From Pseudoalteromonas haloplanktis ATCC 14393 (GTDB lineage Bacteria; Pseudomonadota; Gammaproteobacteria; Enterobacterales; Alteromonadaceae), in the NCBI RefSeq assembly GCF_000238355.1, contig NZ_AHCA01000002.1:310001-374000 (forward strand): 64,000 nucleotides of DNA. Reading direction: 5' to 3'. The first letter of the stretch is position 1; each line of letters begins with the position of its first letter. A program made the position numbers and the translations under genes. The notes under the pieces were generated by a model. The model ran no database searches. It had not been told where the DNA came from and worked only from the letters and a program-made list of their open reading frames with translations. Shown here piece by piece: positions 48,703-56,739 of this stretch.

Positions 48703-49083
48703 TTTGTTTTCATACTGCACATACTGAATAAGCAACTGATTACCATTTGTTCCGTAAGCCTCAGGTTTAACTTTCCCACCAGATATAGCTTTTATGAATC
48801 TTCGAGTATGTATCCTCGGCGGGCTCATGGAAACAACTGTGTAATTAACTATTTGTCCAGAATCGGTAACGTCAAACTGAATAACTCCTTCAGTATTTAA
48901 AAGTGAGCACCCTGCAGGTAAAGGAGAGTTTAACTTGATAGAGCCATACTCAAAAACCATAGGACCTGTCGAAATTTGTTCGACTTTAAACACAAACTCC
49001 TGAAGCATCTTGACATCAGGATCAGAGCAGGCTCTTTCTACCCCAAATTCAATACTGAGCATCAAAAGTAGCAGACTAATCAT
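48697..49083 (-). CDS. Integron-cassette secreted small protein, TonB C-terminal-like
   Basis: 128 residues. A short signal-like N-terminus (SLLLLMLSIEFGVERACS) is followed by a domain with GVIQFDVTDSGQIVNYTVVSMSPPRIHTRRFIKAISG. This follows the TonB C-terminal pattern (G-x-hydrophobic strand, then SP and F-x-x-A-I), as in many small periplasmic proteins. It has attC sites on both sides, so it is a complete one-gene cassette. Confidence 0.68.
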   Translation of the reverse strand: MISLLLLMLSIEFGVERACSDPDVKMLQEFVFKVEQISTGPMVFEYGSIKLNSPLPAGCSLLNTEGVIQFDVTDSGQIVNYTVVSMSPPRIHTRRFIKAISGGKVKPEAYGTNGNQLLIQYVQYENKP

Positions 49084-49095
49084 TTACACCTCAAA

Positions 49096-49199
49096 ACATA
49101 ACGCCGTTATAACCAGCCGGAACGGAGTTGTTTTGTTTGTGCTAGCGTAGCGTTAAAGCACAAACAAAACAACGCAGTGGAGGTCGGGTTGATAACCTT
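49096..49199 (-). other. attC site without its gene (104 bp)
   Basis: A large imperfect palindrome: GTTGTTTTGTTTGTGCT against AGCACAAACAAAACAAC, with outer GTTATAACCAGCC and GGTCGGGTTGATAAC arms. Core GTTATGT-like (49097-49103). The gene expected on its right has been replaced by an IS110-type fragment. Confidence 0.7.
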
Positions 49200-49279
49200 G
49201 ATACTCATTGAGCCTCCTCCCCAGCATCGCGATTATTCGCTACGCTGAAAAGGCAACCAACCTTACAGGAGAAAGCTCA

Positions 49280-49618
49280 ATGAACTTTTACAATAAATCC
49301 ATATTATTGTGGAATTGATTTACACGCGCGATTACTTTACGTCTGTATCATTGATAATACAGGACTTATCCTTGTTCACAAGAAAATTAAAAATGATCCT
49401 GACGCACTGCTAAAACTACTTAAACCGTATATCGGTGACATTGTGGTTGGCGTAGAGTGCATGCACTGCTGGTATTGGGTCGCTGACTTTTGCAAAGAAC
49501 ACACTATCGACTTTATCCTTGGTCATGCTTTGTATATGACAAAGATATGCGTGCTACGCGCGATTTATTGCGCCGAAGAACCAAAATTGTTCGTCATAGC
49601 CCTGATTTAAAAGGATAA
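49280..49618 (+). pseudogene. IS110-family transposase remnant
   Basis: After a frameshift near the ATG (49280), the frame reads YCGIDLHARLLYVCIIDNTG and VVGVECMHCWYWVADFCKEH, the DEDD RuvC-like N-terminus of IS110 transposases. It then jumps to MRATRDLLRRRTKIVRH from far downstream in the family, so at least one internal deletion exists. Non-functional. It abuts an attC site. Confidence 0.78.
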
Positions 49619-49637
49619 AAAAGAAGATAAAAAAGTG

Positions 49638-49879
49638 AAAGATAAAAAAGGACAGGCGTATTTTGCTGTTGAAAATTAAACAACTCTCTCATCGTGGATA
49701 ACGTTATAATTATTTTTTATGCGCTGTTTATTGCAAAACGTAGAGTTGAGTTGCTTGAAAAGATAAAAAAGGACAGGCGTATTTTGCTGTTGAAAATTAA
49801 ACAACTCTCTCATCGTGGATAACGTTATAATTATTTTTTATGCGCTGTTTGTTGCAAAACGTAGAGTTGAGTTGCTTGG
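49638..49879. repeat. 121-bp perfect tandem duplication
   Basis: Two 121-base copies starting at about 49638 and 49759, from AAAGATAAAAAAGGACAGGC to GTTGAGTTGCTTG. I see one difference (GTTTATTGC against GTTTGTTGC). Inside each unit CAACTCTC and AGAGTTG can pair. No gene is within; it lies between the IS110 scrap and the Y1 transposase. Confidence 0.85.
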
Positions 49880-49980
49880 AATGAATTTTAGGTAATAAAT
49901 ATGTTCTAGAGATTTAATTTTTATCGATAACTTAATTGTATTTTTTTGACAATTTACTTAGAGAGGCTTCCACTCTTTAC

Positions 49981-50985
49981 TCAACCTGCGCCTTTGTACC
50001 ATTTCACGTCATTGGTTGCTGCTTGTTGCTTTAACCGCTGTTTACTGCCTGCAAAATTTGAGTATTGCTGCCTGAAACGTTGAATTGATTCAAGCCAGTG
50101 CGCTTCTTCTATATTCAAATTGAGCAGCACTTTTGGCACAGCCTTGTTGATATGTCCTTTTTTCTTTGGATCTATGTGACGGCCACTCCAATCGACTAAT
50201 TCAATGTAATCCAGTAAGGCAAAAGGGAGCGTGTTTTTAATGTGGTTGCCACCAAATGGCTTGAGCTTTGTTGGTTGACTTTCATGCTTAAACATCTCTT
50301 TTTGTTTAAGAGGTTTATTTGCTTTAACTCTGTCTGTAGTAAAAGCTTTGAAATGCGCTATACGCTCCTGAATTGACGTAAAATCACTGTCTTCAAGCGT
50401 ATCGGCTATGTTTGCTCTGATAGGATTCAAATCGACGTAGGCCATGCAACTAAGTACTGCGGTTTCATCTAATAATGCTTGTGATTTATAGCGCCCCTCC
50501 CAGTATTTTCCCGTGCAGTTATCTTCTTTATTGGCTTCGCGGGCAATATACTCATTGAGATTTTTCATATACCAACTAATGTCATAGAGTCTTTCACGCC
50601 ATTTTGCGATGAGCTCATTGAAAAATAGGTCACTTACCTTATCTAATTTCTCTCCATTTAAGTAACGATCAACCAGAGCATGGCCATTGTAAAGCTGATA
50701 CCAGCGGTTAATGACTTCATCATCTGACCAATCAAGTGCTTGACGCCTATTAACGTTAACAACAAGGTGATAATGATTGCTCATAACTGCATAAGCGGCA
50801 ATTTCTATGGCAAATACACTACTTAATAACTTTATTCGATCTACTAGCCACTCCCGTCGATGATCAAAGTTTTTACCTGTATATTTATCATCTCCGCACA
50901 AAAATGCTCGCCTAACACAGCGTGAGATTAAGTGATAATAAGATGTGGATGCTAAATCAATCAGCTTTTTTCTTGCACGAGTCAT
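49981..50985 (-). CDS. Y1 (HUH) transposase, REP-associated/IS200-like
   Basis: A 334-residue protein with the Y1 transposase core: YYHLISRCVRRAFLCG at the N-terminus, the HUH motif SNHYHLVV and the tyrosine region NLNEYIAREANKEDNCTGKY. The WEGRYKSQALL and YVDLNPIRANI blocks follow. It is typical of long TnpREP-like proteins with an extra C-terminal part. The frame is complete. No clear subterminal hairpins or flanking copies were identified, so it may be a single-copy domesticated type. Inserted between the two halves of the integron relic. Confidence 0.82.
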   Translation of the reverse strand: MTRARKKLIDLASTSYYHLISRCVRRAFLCGDDKYTGKNFDHRREWLVDRIKLLSSVFAIEIAAYAVMSNHYHLVVNVNRRQALDWSDDEVINRWYQLYNGHALVDRYLNGEKLDKVSDLFFNELIAKWRERLYDISWYMKNLNEYIAREANKEDNCTGKYWEGRYKSQALLDETAVLSCMAYVDLNPIRANIADTLEDSDFTSIQERIAHFKAFTTDRVKANKPLKQKEMFKHESQPTKLKPFGGNHIKNTLPFALLDYIELVDWSGRHIDPKKKGHINKAVPKVLLNLNIEEAHWLESIQRFRQQYSNFAGSKQRLKQQAATNDVKWYKGAG

Positions 50986-51067
50986 AAAATATTCACTTTA
51001 TTTGAACTGTGTATAAAAACAGTAGTCGATGCTATGAATTTTGCAAAAAAATTGTGCCTGTCCTGTT

Positions 51068-51596
51068 TTACTCTCCTTCCGCTACGGTCAAGTGCAGATC
51101 CACGAACAGGCGCTAAAGAAATTTAAAGCAAATGTCAGGGAGCTCACTAACCGCAACTGGGGGATCTCAATGACCCTACAAATTCATAAACTCACACAGT
51201 ATTTGCGCGGCTGGGGACACTACTACCTAATAGCCAACGCTTATCAGCTAACGGTGGATTTAGATCACTGGATCCGTCGTAGGATAAGAATGTGCTACTG
51301 GCGGCAATGGCGCAAACCTCGCACCAAAGTACGCAGTTTAATGAAATTGGGTGTTAGCGAACGACTCGCCATTGCATGTGGTATCACCAGTAAAGGTCCT
51401 TGTAGAAGCTCAAAAACAAAAGGAATTAACATTGCGATAGGCAATGACTATCTAGAGTCACAAGGTTTAGCGTCATTAAGAGATATTTGGATCAATATTC
51501 ATTACGGGAGATGAACCGCCCATTGCACTTCCTGTTAATAAAAAGCGCATGATGGGTGGTGTGGGGGCTGGAGGTTAGAGACCTCCGGCTACCCGA
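51068..51596 (+). mobile_element. Group II intron remnant 3 (maturase C-terminus plus 3' RNA domains)
   Basis: 51068-51514 encodes only the C-terminal maturase part of a group II intron-encoded protein: KANVRELTNRNWGISM, LRGWGHYYLIA, LDHWIRRRIRMCYWRQWRKP, then GVSERLAIACGITSKGP. The reverse transcriptase domain is missing. 51515-51596 is the intron RNA end: GAACCGCCCATTGC pairing with GATGGGTGGTGTG, a stem GGAGG/CCTCC, and CTACCCGATT. It touches the stop codon of the epimerase cassette on the opposite strand. It fits group IIC introns that target attC sites. Confidence 0.78.
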
Positions 51597-52478
51597 TTAG
51601 CTGCGTTTCAAAATTGGTAATACTTCTGCCGTTTCAGTATCTAGCATTTCTAAAACACTTTCAAAACCATGTATAGGTGACCAACCTAATTTCTTACGTG
51701 CGAACGATGAATCATATACGCGATCTAAGCTTTGAGGTAATTGCCAGCCTCTTTGTTTAAATGCTAGAACGATTTCTGGGCACTTACGTTTGATAACCGC
51801 TCCAGCTTCAGCATATAGAGCTTCGCAATCAGAAAAATGAAAAGGTGTTGCACCTGAGATGATAAAGCAATTAAAACCGTTTAAACGTTTTTCCACTGCA
51901 CATAAATGAGCATTTGCTACATCGCGAGCATCAATGCCACGAGTCAGGCGAAATACTGCCATTAAATCCGCGGGCTCAGGAAAGCATCTCGACATTTGCA
52001 GCACAGTCACGGGAAGCTGAAACAGATTTGAAATTTCTTTTAGCTTAGTTTCAGCAGCAATTTTACTTTTATGATAAATCGACTTGGGTTGTGGAGTAAC
52101 TTCCTCACCAATCCAACCTGAAATATTTTTAGGTGTCGAAGCATAACCGTACAACGCCGTTGTACTGGTAAAAATAAAGTGTTTAACACCCGATTTTACG
52201 CCAGCCAAAGCCAATTTCTCAGTCGCATCTACGTTGATAGATTGAAACTCTGAATCAGGTAACAAACCAACATGAGGCGCATGAAGAGCCGCTGTATGAA
52301 CGATGACATCAATATTTTCAAGAACCCTATCCATCAGAGCACTATCGCGAATATCACCAATGTAATCGGCTGTTGAGCAAGGCGTTTTATCAATGCCGAC
52401 TACATCATGTGTTCGCATTAATTTAATATAGATTGCACGCCCAACTCTACCCGCTGAGCCTGTTACCAAAATTTTCAT
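51597..52478 (-). CDS. NAD-dependent epimerase/dehydratase (cassette)
   Basis: A 293-residue extended short-chain dehydrogenase. It has NAD motif VTGSAGRVGRAIY, VIHTAALHAPH, the serine/tyrosine/lysine triad region FTSTTALYG and SIYHKSKIAAE, and a PEPADLMAVFRL block. It probably acts on a nucleotide-sugar or similar polyol; the substrate is unknown. The CDS starts 33 bases from an attC site and ends at an intron remnant, so it is an integron cassette. The frame is intact. Confidence 0.85.
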   Translation of the reverse strand: MKILVTGSAGRVGRAIYIKLMRTHDVVGIDKTPCSTADYIGDIRDSALMDRVLENIDVIVHTAALHAPHVGLLPDSEFQSINVDATEKLALAGVKSGVKHFIFTSTTALYGYASTPKNISGWIGEEVTPQPKSIYHKSKIAAETKLKEISNLFQLPVTVLQMSRCFPEPADLMAVFRLTRGIDARDVANAHLCAVEKRLNGFNCFIISGATPFHFSDCEALYAEAGAVIKRKCPEIVLAFKQRGWQLPQSLDRVYDSSFARKKLGWSPIHGFESVLEMLDTETAEVLPILKRS

Positions 52479-52510
52479 TGCGACACCTTACTAATGATTG
52501 ACCTCAAAGC

Positions 52511-52621
52511 AGCTAACGCTTTGCATATGGGGCAAATGCGAGTTGGCTATACTGCGCGAAGCGCCAGCCAACGAGGATTTGTCCCAGTGAGTTTACGAAC
52601 GACATAATGCATTTGTTAGAG
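52511..52621 (-). other. attC site of the DUF3885-like cassette (111 bp)
   Basis: From CTCTAAC (about 52615-52621) to GTTAGCT (52511-52517) on the minus strand. Arms GGGGCAAATGCGAGTTGGCT and AGCCAACGAGGATTTGTCCC form a long imperfect palindrome, the hallmark of chromosomal-integron repeats. The stop codon of 52616-53215 lies in the core. Confidence 0.82.
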
Positions 52622-53215
52622 AGCACCAAACCACTGACGCATAACAGGTAAATCGTAGTTTAGAAGCCAATTACTATAATGCTTATAAATTCTTCGCAAG
52701 ATAAATTTATTAGGGCCTACCAAATCCATACCTCTATCGTCATATGGATGAGCTAAAACACCAAGTTTTACATCGAAAACATACATACTGAACCAAAATG
52801 ATGGATTTATTCCTAATTCATTCGCAAGGCAGCCAAACAATAGTTTATGTAGTTCTGATTTGTCGATAGTGAAGAATATATAGTTGCGATGCCAATCTTC
52901 GTCCTCGTCCCATTCACTATGTATGTAGCGCTTCTTGGGTATGGTGAACCCTAGGCTTTTGAATTCCTTGAATTGAGATAAGTTTTCAATGAACGAATTT
53001 CCAGCAAATGCAAAGCATATTGATACTTTCTCAGATTTTTCAAAAACAGTATTAAGAACCTCAGTTGTTCTACTTAAAGCCGTCTGAAACATCGAGACTC
53101 TGGAATCAAATTCAGCACCTTCTGAAAGCTCAAACCTTAAGCAATCTTGGTTCGAGTAGAATATGGCATGTTGGAATGAATGTTTTCCAAAGGTATTAAA
53201 TGCTTCCTCGATCAT
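52616..53215 (-). CDS. DUF3885-like cassette protein
   Basis: A 199-residue soluble protein. The C-terminal block LAHPYDDRGMDLVGP, then LRRIYKHYSNWLLNYD, recalls DUF3885, a family often seen in integron cassettes; I am moderately sure. The N-terminal half has no motif I know. The frame is intact and lies between two attC sites. Function unknown. Confidence 0.7.
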   Translation of the reverse strand: MIEEAFNTFGKHSFQHAIFYSNQDCLRFELSEGAEFDSRVSMFQTALSRTTEVLNTVFEKSEKVSICFAFAGNSFIENLSQFKEFKSLGFTIPKKRYIHSEWDEDEDWHRNYIFFTIDKSELHKLLFGCLANELGINPSFWFSMYVFDVKLGVLAHPYDDRGMDLVGPNKFILRRIYKHYSNWLLNYDLPVMRQWFGAL

Positions 53216-53224
53216 TCCTGTGCT

Positions 53225-53326
53225 CTCTAACGCCTCAGTTAAAAGGCAAAATTTGGTTGGCTATAATGTGAAGCGGAGCGAAACCAGCCAACTGAATTTT
53301 GTCCGCTTTTAAACTGTTTGTTATGT
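53225..53326 (-). other. attC site of the first cassette (102 bp)
   Basis: Minus strand from ACATAAC (53320-53326) to GTTAGAG (53225-53231). Arms GGCAAAATTTGGTTGGCT and AGCCAACTGAATTTTGTCC pair, as do AGTTAAAA and TTTTAAACT further out. This is the clearest attC in the window. Confidence 0.87.
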
Positions 53327-53342
53327 GTTTTTACATTTACAC

Positions 53343-53613
53343 TTACCATGACTGCTTGGCTTTAGCTTGACGCAACGCCTTGCGTTCTTGTTTATTTGGA
53401 ATATTCTCGCGAGTTGATAGGACAACTTTGATATGCTTGCTTCCATTGCGGAGTATTTTTAAACTCAATTCCATCATTTTTAGCCGCTTGATATTGATCT
53501 GACATCTCAAACGACTCTTCACATTTTAATAATGCATTCCTTCGACTCATCAAAGTGCCTGTGTGCATCTTTTCCAAGTCAGATTTTGATATTACTTCTA
53601 ACTTTTTCGACAC
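53343..53613 (-). pseudogene. Frameshifted small cassette gene
   Basis: ATG 53613 reads LEVISKSDLEKMHTGTLMSRR, CEESFEMSDQ and IEFKNTPQWKQAY, then goes out of frame to a stop at 53392. The other frame continues IKVVLSTRENIPNKQERKALRQAKAKQSW to TAA 53343-53345. The two parts together form a well-known type of small integron-cassette protein (about 90 residues) of unknown function. 271 bases is 3n+1, so one base was gained or two lost near 53420. The first 73 residues may still be made. Confidence 0.75.
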
Positions 53614-53629
53614 TCAATACCTCAGAAAC

Positions 53630-53790
53630 ACATAACGCTTATAGAACGCCACTTTGGGGGGTTATGACACCCCAAAACGGCGTATATTACATGGCTTAAT
53701 AATTCCACTAAACAACTCCAATGTAAACAGACAATTACGTATGTTATAAAATTACCGCTGCTAAAATACACCAAAACGACTTTTAATAAT
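53630..53790 (-). other. attI region of the main integron relic
   Basis: On the minus strand the core GTTATGT (53630-53636) joins the first cassette. Upstream of it, 53644-53790 is homologous to 24763-24890. It lies between the divergent intI relic and the array, as attI does. Confidence 0.72.
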
Positions 53791-53856
53791 GTTATTGGAC
53801 AAAACACAAATAACTGTCTATACATACAGCACCACTTGGAAAGTTGAAAATTATTT

Positions 53857-54203
53857 ATGAAATCTCTTTTTCTAAGCATGATTAAAGATCATATGTATAG
53901 CAAGCGGTATGCAAAGAGTACTATTGAAGCTTTCCTGTTTTGGATAGCTGCCTATATTCGTTTTAACAATATGCAGCACCCAAGCTCTATGGGAGACACT
54001 CAAGTAGAATTATATTTAAACCATTTAGTAAACTCGCAAAATGTAGCGCAAGGCACACAAGCACAGGCATTGAATGCGCTAAGTTTCTTATACAAAGAAA
54101 TAATTAAGTGTCCCCTCTCATTATCATTAAACTTTGTAAAAGTGAACGCCGAAGAAAATTACCCGTTGTGCTGACACAAACAGAAGTTCAATACGCGATA
54201 TAA
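53857..54203 (+). pseudogene. intI: Integron integrase IntI, truncated and frameshifted
   Basis: The first 105 codons read MKSLFLSMIKDHMYSKRYAK, STIEAFLFWIAAYIRF and HPSSMGDTQVELYLNHL, then ALNALSFLYKEI, the N-terminal core-binding domain of integron integrases. At FVK a lost A shifts the frame; the right frame goes on SERRRKLPVVLTQTEVQYAI to TAA at 54201. The entire catalytic domain (R-H-R-Y) is missing. The gene is divergent from its cassettes, as in all integrons. Confidence 0.88.
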
Positions 54204-54251
54204 AATCGCTGCTACATGACTTGATAACGCATTGATATTTTAAATTTCCAT

Positions 54252-54277
54252 AAAAAAACCACGGCAGTTAACCGTGG
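54252..54277 (-). terminator. Terminator after the GH15 gene
   Basis: Stem CCACGG/CCGTGG with a 7-base loop; seven T follow on the minus strand. It ends the starch operon at the border with the integron relic. Confidence 0.82.
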
Positions 54278-54311
54278 CTTTTGAGTGCTAAGTATTACTG
54301 GTTAAACAAAC

Positions 54312-56717
54312 TTACTTTAGTGCTTTTTCAACCACTGGGTAGTGATCCCATACGTGTTTGTCGCTTAATGAGCGAACCAATTTAACGTATTCTGCATGTG
54401 TCCACGCAAGTGGCGTGGCGGAGTTAGTGCCCTCGCCTAATTGATAGCCTGCTTTGTTATTGCCTACGCCATCCCATACTTGCTCAGGGAGCATCATGCC
54501 TTCGTTAGCAAACTGCTCTAATCCTTTCACATAAGTGTTTTTAATAGATTGTTGCTTGTCTGCGTTTAACGATTGCGTGGCATTAGCTGCGGCTATTTCA
54601 TAATGGCCGCGCTCACCTGTGAAAAACGGCCAAACACGGCCGCGTTGGCCTGGGGTGTTTTGCCCGCCTTCGGCGTAGTTTGTGCCAGTTACTTCATCTT
54701 CGCCGTAACCGTCGTTACCATAACGGCGGTAGCCTGGGAATGAGCCGCTGCCATCGCTAAACTGATAGCTGTACTTAACTTGTAAGTTATCGGCTAAGGT
54801 TTCATCGTCATACTCAGGTAAGGTTTTTACAATGCTTGGAGCAAGTGCATCGCGCACACCGTAGCGTACTAACTCTAAAAAGCCACCGTCTAAAATTTGC
54901 TTTTTATTAAAGCCTTCGCGACCATTATTGGCATTAATTTTAGTGTTTGAATTGGCGTCTTTATCTTGGCCGATACGAATAAAATACTCACCGTCTGAAT
55001 TGCTTGATTCTAAATTACCTGCGGTGGTGAACATCATGCTTTCAATGTCGCTATTGTATTTTTTAGCGGTTTCAAGGTAACGCTCTGCGTTTTGCTCATC
55101 ACCTGCAAGTTTAGCTATATCAGCGGCGGTAATTAAACCTGCTACAACAGCAGCGGTTGTTGAAGGTGAATAACCTTCTTGCTCTTCCCAGCGCTCTTGT
55201 TGTGTGGCTGGCGGCGTGATTTGCATGTCGTTCCACAAGATTTTAGCGCGGCCACCGTCAACTAAAAAGTCAGCAGCGGGTTTTAACATACGGCCGTACC
55301 AATCAGTTAGCTCAGCATCTGTTAATACATTGGCTTGGTGCAGTTTCCACGCAAGCATAATAGGCATGGCTGTTTGGTCAAGCTGTACGCCTACCCATTC
55401 AAGTTCACCGTCGACGTGCGTTTTTTGTAAGAACCAGCCAGTATCGCCATTGTTACCCGGGGTATTGGCGTTTACTTGTACTTTTTCAAGGTATTCGAAT
55501 GCGGTTTTAGCCGTGTCGGTATCACCCATTGCCATGAACGCCATGGCTACTTGATAAAAGTCACGCACCCATACCGCTTTATAACCAGTTGAACCCGTTT
55601 TTGCTGATACCGTTTCGCCCCAAGGATTTGATAACGACGCTATAAGCGCGCCTGCATGGGTTTTATCTTCTTGCGCTTTTAACACCATGGCACTGGTGTA
55701 AAGTAGTTTGCCGTTATCAGCTGTTTGCGCAGTCATGGTATTAAGCGGCGCAAGGTTTTGTAAGTAGTCTTGCCAGCCTAATGCCTCACCTTTGCCGTTG
55801 TAGTTATCAAGTACATTTTCATAGCCACGAGCTAAACTTGCTTGGCCTTCTTTAAAGCTTGCTTGCTCGTTGTTACCAAAACTTAGGGTTAAATCAAATT
55901 GGCTGTTTTTGCCAATCTCACCCAGCTCGGCGAGTAAGCTCACATTACCTGACTGCTCACCGGTATTGGTATATACATTGTTTAGTTGTCGTGAGGTTTT
56001 AAGCTCATTTAAGCCATCGCTTTTGCCTGTAAAACCAACACTGGTTTGTTTAAACGGTTTTGCGCCTTGTAGTGATAAGTAACTATCGCCCTGCCAAGCA
56101 ACCAAGCCTTGCTCAGTGGTTTTGGCAAAGTCATCAAGGCCGTTGTTATCAATATATGGGTTAACACTTACATAAGCTTTTACGCCATCAAGCTTGGTAT
56201 TAAAAATACTGCGAACAAATAAAGTTTGCCCGTCTGGGTCGGTAAATATGTGTTTTTCTAAACTAAAGCGGCCTTGTTTGTCTGTGCTGGTTACTTTGTA
56301 AGCCAGTGATAACGGGCGACCTTGCGCATCTTTGTATAAATAATCAATCGTAACATCAAGGTCGTCGGCTTCTGTGACGGTAAAATCTTTACCGACAACC
56401 ACAAACTGCATGTCTTTAATTTGCGCTTGGTGAATAAGCCCAAACATGGTTTCGGTGATCATGCCTTTAGCAATCGAAAACCATACTTTGGATACTGTGC
56501 CTGTTGCTGCATTATCGCTGTATGCGCCGTTTTGGTATTGCTCAAATGATGTGCCAATACCGGTTTTACCTGAGTATGCCCAAAATGGCTCTGCGCCAGG
56601 CGCACCCGGTGCTGATAATTGCGAAGTGACGTGTGTATCCGTTCTTGCTTGTTCAGTGCTGCAAGCTGTTAAGCCCAGCATAAGTAAACTTGTGGTGATG
56701 ATGTTGTATTTTTTCAT
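54312..56717 (-). CDS. GH15 glucoamylase/glucodextranase-like lipoprotein
   Basis: An 801-residue lipoprotein (MLGLTACST, cysteine near 19). The N-terminal beta-sandwich (residues about 30-310, PGAPGAEPFWAYSGKTGIGTS) is of the glucodextranase type. The (alpha/alpha)6 GH15 barrel follows: YKAVWVRDFYQVAMAF, the general-acid region WEEQEGYSPSTTAAVV and GQRGRVWPFFTGERGHYEI. It releases glucose from starch/maltodextrin ends in the periplasm. Last gene of the starch locus; its start is 22 bases after the MFS gene. Confidence 0.9.
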   Translation of the reverse strand: MKKYNIITTSLLMLGLTACSTEQARTDTHVTSQLSAPGAPGAEPFWAYSGKTGIGTSFEQYQNGAYSDNAATGTVSKVWFSIAKGMITETMFGLIHQAQIKDMQFVVVGKDFTVTEADDLDVTIDYLYKDAQGRPLSLAYKVTSTDKQGRFSLEKHIFTDPDGQTLFVRSIFNTKLDGVKAYVSVNPYIDNNGLDDFAKTTEQGLVAWQGDSYLSLQGAKPFKQTSVGFTGKSDGLNELKTSRQLNNVYTNTGEQSGNVSLLAELGEIGKNSQFDLTLSFGNNEQASFKEGQASLARGYENVLDNYNGKGEALGWQDYLQNLAPLNTMTAQTADNGKLLYTSAMVLKAQEDKTHAGALIASLSNPWGETVSAKTGSTGYKAVWVRDFYQVAMAFMAMGDTDTAKTAFEYLEKVQVNANTPGNNGDTGWFLQKTHVDGELEWVGVQLDQTAMPIMLAWKLHQANVLTDAELTDWYGRMLKPAADFLVDGGRAKILWNDMQITPPATQQERWEEQEGYSPSTTAAVVAGLITAADIAKLAGDEQNAERYLETAKKYNSDIESMMFTTAGNLESSNSDGEYFIRIGQDKDANSNTKINANNGREGFNKKQILDGGFLELVRYGVRDALAPSIVKTLPEYDDETLADNLQVKYSYQFSDGSGSFPGYRRYGNDGYGEDEVTGTNYAEGGQNTPGQRGRVWPFFTGERGHYEIAAANATQSLNADKQQSIKNTYVKGLEQFANEGMMLPEQVWDGVGNNKAGYQLGEGTNSATPLAWTHAEYVKLVRSLSDKHVWDHYPVVEKALK

Positions 56718-56739
56718 TTTTTACCCTTAATTCTTTCTC

